From assembly GCA_019828595.1 (NCBI GenBank), contig JAHQRK010000020.1:1-64000 (forward strand): a DNA stretch of 64,000 bases. Direction: 5' to 3'. Shown here piece after piece: positions 41,166-49,661 of the stretch. Position 1 is the first letter of the stretch, and the number at the start of each line of letters is the position of its first letter. Origin of the DNA: Aphanomyces cochlioides. Its lineage: Eukaryota > Oomycota > Saprolegniomycetes > Saprolegniales > Verrucalvaceae. A program made the position numbers and the translations under genes. The notes beneath the pieces were generated by a model that was not told where the DNA came from, did not search any database, and saw nothing but the letters and a program-made list of their open reading frames with translations.

Positions 41166-42405
41166 TTTCATGCTGATTTCCCTTCCCACGCAGCTCAATA
41201 CCCTTCACACTTTCACACACCTTCAAAAAACCACTGTTTCAGCCAATATCACTCTCGCCATACCACACACACACGCACGAAATCTTCCACACACCTCAAC
41301 ACAACCTCATACCTTCCTTACTTTCCCATTCACAACAATTTACACAAACTCTCTATCCTTCATCAAACGAACCCATTCTCCAAATACCCCACACCACGTG
41401 CACATGTGTCCTCTTTGCAAACAAACAAAACACAACTTGCTCTTTCTACCAACGTCCATCTCGGACGCAGGAAGTAGTCGAATGGTACCATTTCCACGAA
41501 TCGTGTTTAAACATGTCCGTCGTCCCACATCGTGAACACACCTCCATCAAGAGTTGTAGCATTTGCACCGACTATAGCTCAGCATGTGTATACATTTTTA
41601 GGGGTCACCAGCAATGTATACTCATCATGATTCACGTGCATCCAATGGCTTGTCGAGAATCTGCTCAGCGTGGTCGCGCGCCATATCATACGCGCCACCG
41701 TGGACTCCGTGGTCAAGTCATTTGACAGAATCCAAACCTTGCTGTCTGCTATTCAGGGCAATTCGACATCGATATTGTTATCAATACTGCAATAAACATG
41801 ATGCAATATCCATCACACCAATATGGGTAACGACTCATTATTTGCTCTCAAACGGAGTGACAAGACATGCTCTTCACGATGAAATGAACAAACGAGAGTG
41901 CTGTGTGTATAATTTGTTTTGACGTCGTGACATTGTCGCCTGAACTGATGGTGTTGATTGTCCATTTTGTTTTGTTGTAGTGAGTCTGTTTCAGGTAGTT
42001 TTGAATTGGTTGTCGATGTATGGTTGCGTTTGAGGTCTCTGATGAGAAATCTATGTTGCAATATCAAGTTGTTATCAAGTCTTGTCAAGGCTAGACTCGT
42101 CGAAATGGAAGAGGCCATCGACAGAGTGGCCTCGAAAACATCCCAACATTCGATGCAGCCAACCAGCTGAAATCCATACTGCTTGGTCTGACTTGGATTG
42201 CGTCTTGGGCGATCAACCTTGTTGGAGTGACACTGTCGCATCGATTGAACATGTGGGATGGAATATTGCAAGATTTGTAATGTTGACGATGGTAGGTCAG
42301 ACGGACCATTCGAGTGTATGCTATCTTTTGAAAGTAGGAAAAGTTGGAAGGATATAAAAAGATAGGGTTTCTCTCTGTGTAGGAGAGGAAAAAATGAAAA
42401 AGGAA

Positions 42406-42477
42406 CTCCCCGTCCGGGAATTGAACCCGGGTCACCCGCGTGACAGGCGGGTATACTGACCACTATACTAACGAGGA
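42406..42477 (-). tRNA. tRNA-Asp(GTC) copy 33
   Basis: Intact 72-nt gene. Unit to its right: long AC, GATAC+, M1=C, M2=C, M3=C; 1321 bp. Confidence 0.97.
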
Positions 42478-43726
42478 TTTCATGCTGATTTCCCTTCCCA
42501 CGCAGCTCAATACCCTTCACACTTTCACACACCTTCAAAAAACCACTGTTTCAGCCAATATCACTCTCGCCATACCACACACACACACACGCACGAAATC
42601 TTCCACACACCTCAACACAACCTCATACCTTCCTTACTTTCCCATTCACAACAATTTACACAAACTCTCTATCCTTCATCAAACGAACCAGATACATTCT
42701 CCAAATACCCCACACCACGTGCACATGTGTCCTCTTTGCAAACAAACAAAACACAACTTGCTCTTTCTACCAACGTCCATCTCGGACGCAGGAAGTAGTC
42801 GAATGGTACCATTTCCACGAATCGTGTTTAAACATGTCCGTCGTCCCACATCGTGAACACACCTCCATCAAGAGTTGTAGCATTTGCACCGACTATAGCT
42901 CAGCATGTGTATACATTTTTAGGGGTCACCAGCAATGTATACTCATCATGATTCACGTGCATCCAATGGCTTGTCGAGAATCTGCTCAGCGTGGTCGCGC
43001 GCCATATCATACGCGCCACCGTGGACTCCGTGGTCAAGTCATTTGACAGAATCCAAACCTTGCTGTCTGCTATTCAGGGCAATTCGACATCGATATTGTT
43101 ATCAATACTGCAATAAACATGATGCAATATCCATCACACCAATATGGGTAACGACTCATTATTTGCTCTCAAACGGAGTGACAAGACATGCTCTTCACGA
43201 TGAAATGAACAAACGAGAGTGCTGTGTGTATAATTTGTTTTGACGTCGTGACATTGTCGCCTGAACTGATGGTGTTGATTGTCCATTTTGTTTTGTTGTA
43301 GTGAGTCTGTTTCAGGTAGTTTTGAATTGGTTGTCGATGTATGGTTGCGTTTGAGGTCTCTGATGAGAAATCTATGTTGCAATATCAAGTTGTTATCAAG
43401 TCTTGTCAAGGCTAGACTCGTCGAAATGGAAGAGGCCATCGACAGAGTGGCCTCGAAAACATCCCAACATTCGATGCAGCCAACCAGCTGAAATCCATAC
43501 TGCTTGGTCTGACTTGGATTGCGTCTTGGGCGATCAACCTTGTTGGAGTGACACTGTCGCATCGATTGAACATGTGGGATGGAATATTGCAAGATTTGTA
43601 ATGTTGACGATGGTAGGTCAGACGGACCATTCGAGTGTATGCTATCTTTTGAAAGTAGGAAAAGTTGGAAGGATATAAAAAGATAGGGTTTCTCTCTGTG
43701 TAGGAGAGGAAAAAATGAAAAAGGAA

Positions 43727-43798
43727 CTCCCCGTCCGGGAATTGAACCCGGGTCACCCGCGTGACAGGCGGGTATACTGACCACTATACTAACGAGGA
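43727..43798 (-). tRNA. tRNA-Asp(GTC) copy 34
   Basis: Intact 72-nt gene. Unit to its right: medium AC, GATAC+, M1=C, M2=C, M3=C, a 6-nt deletion near 44198 (GTTGTTGCACC) and one G lost near 44841; 1312 bp. Confidence 0.97.
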
Positions 43799-45038
43799 TT
43801 TCATGCTGATTTCCCTTCCCACGCAGCTCAATACCCTTCACACTTTCACACACCTTCAAAAAACCACTGTTTCAGCCAATATCACTCTCGCCATACCACA
43901 CACACACACGCACGAAATCTTCCACACACCTCAACACAACCTCATACCTTCCTTACTTTCCCATTCACAACAATTTACACAAACTCTCTATCCTTCATCA
44001 AACGAACCAGATACATTCTCCAAATACCCCACACCACGTGCACATGTGTCCTCTTTGCAAACAAACAAAACACAACTTGCTCTTTCTACCAACGTCCATC
44101 TCGGACGCAGGAAGTAGTCGAATGGTACCATTTCCACGAATCGTGTTTAAACATGTCCGTCGTCCCACATCGTGAACACACCTCCATCAAGAGTTGTTGC
44201 ACCGACTATAGCTCAGCATGTGTATACATTTTTAGGGGTCACCAGCAATGTATACTCATCATGATTCACGTGCATCCAATGGCTTGTCGAGAATCTGCTC
44301 AGCGTGGTCGCGCGCCATATCATACGCGCCACCGTGGACTCCGTGGTCAAGTCATTTGACAGAATCCAAACCTTGCTGTCTGCTATTCAGGGCAATTCGA
44401 CATCGATATTGTTATCAATACTGCAATAAACATGATGCAATATCCATCACACCAATATGGGTAACGACTCATTATTTGCTCTCAAACGGAGTGACAAGAC
44501 ATGCTCTTCACGATGAAATGAACAAACGAGAGTGCTGTGTGTATAATTTGTTTTGACGTCGTGACATTGTCGCCTGAACTGATGGTGTTGATTGTCCATT
44601 TTGTTTTGTTGTAGTGAGTCTGTTTCAGGTAGTTTTGAATTGGTTGTCGATGTATGGTTGCGTTTGAGGTCTCTGATGAGAAATCTATGTTGCAATATCA
44701 AGTTGTTATCAAGTCTTGTCAAGGCTAGACTCGTCGAAATGGAAGAGGCCATCGACAGAGTGGCCTCGAAAACATCCCAACATTCGATGCAGCCAACCAG
44801 CTGAAATCCATACTGCTTGGTCTGACTTGGATTGCGTCTTGGCGATCAACCTTGTTGGAGTGACACTGTCGCATCGATTGAACATGTGGGATGGAATATT
44901 GCAAGATTTGTAATGTTGACGATGGTAGGTCAGACGGACCATTCGAGTGTATGCTATCTTTTGAAAGTAGGAAAAGTTGGAAGGATATAAAAAGATAGGG
45001 TTTCTCTCTGTGTAGGAGAGGAAAAAATGAAAAAGGAA

Positions 45039-45110
45039 CTCCCCGTCCGGGAATTGAACCCGGGTCACCCGCGTGACAGGCGGGTATACTGACCACTATA
45101 CTAACGAGGA
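45039..45110 (-). tRNA. tRNA-Asp(GTC) copy 35, last in the array
   Basis: Intact 72-nt gene with the usual downstream T-run. The unit to its right is partial (ends at 45836): short AC, GATAC-, the same 6-nt deletion as the unit before it (near 45503), and M1=A. Confidence 0.97.
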
Positions 45111-45836
45111 TTTCATGCTGATTTCCCTTCCCACGCAGCTCAATACCCTTCACACTTTCACACACCTTCAAAAAACCACTGTTTCAGCCAATATCACTCT
45201 CGCCATACCACACACACACGCACGAAATCTTCCACACACCTCAACACAACCTCATACCTTCCTTACTTTCCCATTCACAACAATTTACACAAACTCTCTA
45301 TCCTTCATCAAACGAACCCATTCTCCAAATACCCCACACCACGTGCACATGTGTCCTCTTTGCAAACAAACAAAACACAACTTGCTCTTTCTACCAACGT
45401 CCATCTCGGACGCAGGAAGTAGTCGAATGGTACCATTTCCACGAATCGTGTTTAAACATGTCCGTCGTCCCACATCGTGAACACACCTCCATCAAGAGTT
45501 GTTGCACCGACTATAGCTCAGCATGTGTATACATTTTTAGGGGTCACCAGCAATGTATACTCATCATGATTCACGTGCATCCAATGGCTTGTCGAGAATC
45601 TGCTCAGCGTGGTCGCGCGCCATATCATACGCGCCACCGTGGACTCCGTGGTCAAGTCATTTGACAGAATCCAAACCTTGCTGTCTGCTATTCAGGGCAA
45701 TTCGACATCGATATTGTTATCAATACTGCAATAAACATGATGCAATATCCATCACACAAATATGGGTAACGACTCATTATTTGCTCTCAAACGGAGTGAC
45801 AAGACATGCTCTTCACGATGAAATGAACAAACGAGA

Positions 45837-47000
45837 ATCCCAGTAGTTTTCATACTAGTGCATGGTGAGGTACCAATCGCGATGATGGTGCTGTTGCGCA
45901 AGCAATTCATACGTGGATTGACAGAGAATACTCTACTCGTAAATATTAGATGTTTGGAGTCAAGATTTTCTCGTAGATATTGCTCGTGATGTATTGTCGA
46001 AGCGAGCAAGTAAGGTAGAATGGATTGTGCTGCACGAGGATACCATTCACAGTCCGAAACAAGATCTCGCCAAAATGAATTTGTCAACAAAGCGTAGTCA
46101 GAGGGATCAAAGTGGGTGGTAGAACTGCGAAACGTTCAGAATCAAATGTCAAACCACATATCATGCGTCACAAAGTTGGCACCGTCGCCAAAATGTATAT
46201 AGCGATCTTTCAGTCGTCCCAAGCACTGACCCATTCGTAAGTAGACTGAAACTGGAGTTGGACCATTGATATGGACCAGAGCGTAAGTACTGCTACCCTT
46301 TCGTAAGCTATGCTCCCAATATCTTGAGCGTCACAACCCAAAGCCCGAAGTTCATCATCGCTGAGAGACATCAAGATTCGTCTCAAAGCGCGTCCAAAGC
46401 GTCGTTTATTCACAGTCCCAACAAAGAGCTGGTGCTTCCCGTCAGGACAAGTAAAAATACACTCAAAGCAAGGAATGATTGGACATTCCCAAGGTTCGTA
46501 TGGATTTGCATATACGTGCTTCCCAAACTTGTCGGCACCAGATTGATCCTCCTTGTGGCCTTCCTCCTCGATACTCAGAGCATCTTCAACCCAATCTAGA
46601 TGATGGAGCATGATCTTCTCAACGGAGTCGGGTCGGCTCATCAAGTTCCACATTATGACAAAGAATGATCATGCAAACACCACATTTGACCACGTTTGTC
46701 CACTTGAATCCGGCGGAGCTCTCATTAGTTTAGTTGCCAGCAAATTGTAGCCTTTAGACTTAAGATGACGTTTACCTTCGTTTATATCCATGATGCCACG
46801 GTTTCAAACTATTGATTGTCTTATCGTATCCATCGAGGACTCGTCTTAATACGCCATCAACGTTGGGATCAATCTCAAGTTTACGATTTCTGTATAAATC
46901 GACCAAGGCGCTTCTATATTTCATACATTTTTCAAGCATACAATTATGAAGTTCATGTGAAAAAGTGATCAAATTGTTGGCACGATTTGCACAGTCTGAT
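45837..47000 (-). pseudogene. Crypton-type tyrosine recombinase, multiply frameshifted and truncated by the tRNA array
   Basis: Fragments in successive minus-strand frames line up as one recombinase. Near 46999-46772 is an N-terminal piece with KYRSALVDLYR and a DGYDK segment. At 46770-46655 EGKRHLKSKGYNLLATKL runs into an in-frame TGA where a Trp is expected. At 46653-46290 lie MWNLMSRPDS and KHVYANPYEPWECPI. At about 46290-46143, after a lost base, come SLRKGSSTYALVH (HxxR box, its His codon broken by the frameshift) and GRLKDRYIHFGDGANF with the candidate nucleophile Tyr. A FAVLPP motif follows, another frameshift, then YALLTNSFWRDLV to 45837. The order matches oomycete Crypton tyrosine recombinases (family knowledge). 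Coding sequence ends exactly at the array boundary, so the C-terminus is missing. It is certainly non-functional. Terminal sequences of the element were not identified. Confidence 0.85.
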
Positions 47001-47187
47001 CATGAAAATCATTCTCCGTTGACAGTGCTGTGAGCAAGTAAAGAAAGCCAAAAATGATATGTTTTTAAATGTATTTAAAAGTCCACCTTTGTAATTTTTC
47101 TATTTAAAATTTGTGCTTTGGGTTCAATTTAATACCGGAGAATGTATCTGAATGTGAACATTTTATATTTGACCTCCCACATTTAAC

Positions 47188-48481
47188 ATGGCAGGCAACG
47201 ACGTGGATTTGGATGCTCTCCTTGACGGTGCGGTGATGTCTGTCCAGAAAGGGGATTCAATGTAATTGTAGACGCGCTTGACGATTTTGAAGACGAAGAA
47301 GTCGACGCTGTCCACGAGGCAAAAGCAAAGGTTGACGAGGCGCAATCACGAGAGATGGAGAACTTGAAAGAAGTTGGAAAACTTCAATGTGCATCTATCT
47401 CATCATGAAATCCGTAGAGCATGGCTAAATTCTTGGAAGATGCACAAAACCCCGAATTTCAAAGTGTGTTGGAGCAAGCATTCCGCGAGATGAACACCGA
47501 ATCGTCGAATGCAAATTGCGAAAGCTTGGAGTCACTTCTAGGCAGCTTAAAAGCGAAATCCGACACACCTGCAGACGTGGATGTTGGTGTTGCTCGTACC
47601 CTTCAAGTATGTGGATCAGCTATTACTCATCTAACCATGGACAGAGCATGGCTAAAGCTGCTGAGGATATGGAAGGAATGGACACAAATAAAGCTGAAGA
47701 AATGGGAGAAGAAATGATGCAAGAAATGATGAAGCAATTCGAGCAAATGGGCGAAAAGGTGATGCGTTGCAATAGTGAAATTCTCAACTAGATGCATTTA
47801 GAACGATTTTCAAGGGTTGGTTGATGGAATGATGCAACAGTTGTTGTCAAAGGATGTCATGTATGATCCTATGAAGCAGATTTGCGAGAAGGTGAGGTTC
47901 ATGAATGAGAGCTTCCTGACCGGATTTGAAGTACCCTGAATGGCTCGCTGAAAAAGAGGCTCATCTGTCTAAAGAAGACTATGAAAGGTACTTCAAATGA
48001 CGACGTTGTTCTCTTATTACGAATACAGATACGGCAAGCAATACCAGTATTTCCAACAAATCCTCGCAGTTTACGACACAGAGCCAGAAAACTATGCGCG
48101 ACTGTCCGAATTGATGCAAGAAGTTCGTTAGTAAACGAATGAATCTAGGTATTTACGTGAGTCGTAGATGCAAGAATGCGGTCAACCACCCTCCGAAATC
48201 GTCAAGGAACTGGCGCCAGGTAGACCAATGACTGATCGAATTGTGCATTTGACATGCATGTTTCAGGTTTGCAGTTCGACGAAGAGGGTATGCCAATCAT
48301 GCCCAACATGGTTCGTGTCGCATTGCATTAGAACATTGACTTAAGATGGTATTGTGTAGGGACCCGGCGCTTTTCCAGGCCTTCCTGGTGCAACAAGTAC
48401 ACACTGATTGTGCTAACTTTGAACTCATCCAAATACATAGTGTCTGGTATGCCGGGTCAAGAACAATGCAGCGTCATGTAG
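47188..48481 (+). CDS. PEX19: Peroxisome biogenesis factor 19 (peroxin-19)
   Basis: This is the cytosolic chaperone and import receptor that binds peroxisomal membrane proteins and docks on PEX3. Exons 47188-47227, 47272-47372, 47418-47606, 47645-47758, 47802-47891, 47932-47987, 48029-48122, 48168-48219, 48267-48310, 48360-48396 and 48441-48481 join without a frame break to 285 aa, close to the usual length of about 300. Ten GT-AG introns are 38-49 nt. The N-terminus has the acidic LDDALDDFEDEE motif (PEX3/PEX14 contact region in known PEX19). The middle is Met/Glu-rich helical (EEMGEEMMQEMMKQF), followed by the conserved LLSKDVMYDPMKQI and PEWLAEKE segments, then QECGQPPSEIV. It ends in a CaaX box CSVM, predicting farnesylation. 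It lies 188 bp from the recombinase relic; no promoter motif was evident. Confidence 0.95.
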
Positions 48482-48808
48482 AGCTGTAATCTTGCGGACA
48501 ATGTAGCTTCCCTCCCTTCAGAAAAATATACCTTGTGCCGTGACCAATGAATGAGACTGGGCTTCACGTGGTCGTTTTTGAAGATAATCCATAAATTTCC
48601 ATCTTCGCAGATAATGACATGGGCTTCAGGTCGCTGTAAGTGTTTTTTTACTCTAATAAGCAAATGACAAGCAATCCATCATCTCTTCAATCTTGAGCAC
48701 GAATAAATTCAATGTGATTCTTGAATGCCATACAGTTCATGAGGTTGGACTGACCAATCAAGGTCTGATCAGACCTGAACGGGCACATCCAAAGATCGTC
48801 AAGGACTC
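48482..48808. other. Intergenic region between PEX19 and the TPGS2-like gene
   Basis: 327 bp. A CCAAT box lies at 48754-48758 on the plus strand. On the minus strand an open frame at 48663-48457 reads RPEAHVIICEDGNLWIIFKN just after a possible acceptor (CTTACAG), and another starts MCPFRSDQTLIGQSNLMNCM near 48787. They may be exons of a small minus-strand gene overlapping the PEX19 3' end, but no splice join restored a convincing protein and I recognise no family. Confidence 0.3.
48754..48758 (+). promoter_or_regulatory. CCAAT box upstream of the TPGS2-like gene
   Basis: CCAAT within TGACCAATCAAGG, about 51-55 bp upstream of the predicted ATG at 48809. Similar spacing is seen upstream of the BRCT-BAH and tyrosinase genes. 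NF-Y type binding is inferred. Confidence 0.4.
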
Positions 48809-49661
48809 ATGGACGAGCTGAATGCACTATCGCTGCGAGTATTTGAGTACTTGGGCTCACTCCCAACTGTCTCTAACGTTGATTATAAACCTTCTCCGGG
48901 TATCCAAGGACACAACATTGCCCTATGGGAACAGGTTAGATTCATCGATGCCTATGCAGATTCAAAGTTGTTCATAGAGACACAAGCCAAAAGTTCTTCC
49001 CCATGACTTGGTCGAGTTTCTAACTATGTCAAACGGGCTATCTGTCAAGTGGTACACAATGCTCAAAGGCAAGCAACATTTGGTCGGTCATTTCAGTTTG
49101 AACTCGCTTCAACAACTGAAGGACATGAATGCTGTATTTCCTGACGGCACACATCGTACAATCGCACTCTGGTGAATAGTCTCACTATTGCGACAGTGGC
49201 GCTAGCTCTACATTCCTCCACTACTGTCGGTGATGTCTGCCTTGTCTTCAGAGAAGATGGTAAGTCATTGTAATGCCTGACAGGCTTGACTCATTCATGT
49301 ATACAATAGAGCAACCCGAAATTTGGCTGCATGATACCATGTCCAATTGGGTATTCCTTGCGTCAACTTTCACAGATTACTATCGCTTGATGTACAGCGA
49401 ACTTGCGTCTGTCCTCTCACTTCACTTTGGCTATAGGATCGTTCATTTGGGGCTCATCGGGTGGCAAAACTTGTATACAAGCGTAGGATTGGATCCATTG
49501 ACGAAAGTATGTCAGCACTGACAGAGTGGTTTGATTTCACATTGGGGCTCACTATCTCGTAGCAATGGTTTTACTTGTTTGTACCCGGTCGTGTGCGGCA
49601 ACTCCCGTTAAACAGCAAAGCGGCTGAGACTCCCAAAATTGCAATACTCCCCTTACTTTAA
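48809..49661 (+). CDS. TPGS2-like tubulin polyglutamylase complex subunit 2
   Basis: Exons 48809-48934, 48987-49155, 49197-49259, 49310-49391, 49437-49506 and 49563-49661 give 202 aa in an unbroken frame, shorter than human TPGS2 (about 300 aa) mainly in the low-complexity tail. Landmarks in order are IALWEQ (residues about 37-42), PHDLVEFLTMSNGLSVKWY, GDVCLVFRED, PEIWLHD, TDYYRLMIVHLGLIGWQNLY and LTKQWFYLFVPG. These follow the SMI1/KNR4-like core of TPGS2, including the YYRL-HLG-WQ and KQWF blocks. In animals TPGS2 is an accessory, not catalytic, subunit of the TTLL1 complex that glutamylates axonemal and neuronal tubulin. The intron at 49156-49196 could instead end at 49205; all others are well defined. 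It is convergent with the BRCT-BAH gene and overlaps its stop codon. Confidence 0.8.

Larger units (their letters stand above)
1..45836. repeat. Tandem array of ~1.32-kb units, each carrying one tRNA-Asp(GTC) gene (about 34.8 units)
   Basis: The same unit recurs head to tail from the first base to 45836, where homology stops abruptly within the motif ACGAGA. The left end lies outside the window. Periods are 1312-1322 bp and are explained mostly by three indels: an (AC)n tract of 10, 12 or 14 nt before GCACG (called short, medium, long), presence or absence of a 5-bp GATAC block upstream of ATTCTCC, and a 6-nt deletion in the last two units. Marker SNPs are M1 (A or C in ACACMAATATGGG), M2 (G or C in CAAGTSTTGTC) and M3 (C or A in CAGAMGGACC). 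Each unit holds a minus-strand tRNA followed by a C/A-rich stretch of about 250 bp and about 1 kb of mixed sequence with no recognisable gene. Non-ribosomal tandem arrays of a single tRNA at this scale are rare; tRNA arrays are known from Entamoeba. Confidence 0.98.

Noticed and set aside
1..45836. A CRISPR array or ribosomal DNA array
   Set aside because: Repeats are 1.3 kb and contiguous, not short repeats with unique spacers, and no 5S, 5.8S, 18S or 28S signature was seen on either strand.
1..45836. Assembly duplication of one unit
   Set aside because: Units carry reproducible private and shared markers in a mosaic order, which simple computational duplication would not produce. Exact copy number still needs read evidence.
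45752..46090. A 112-aa minus-strand protein across the array junction
   Set aside because: Its last part is repeat-unit sequence read by chance. The real content is the Crypton recombinase C-terminal segment up to 45837.
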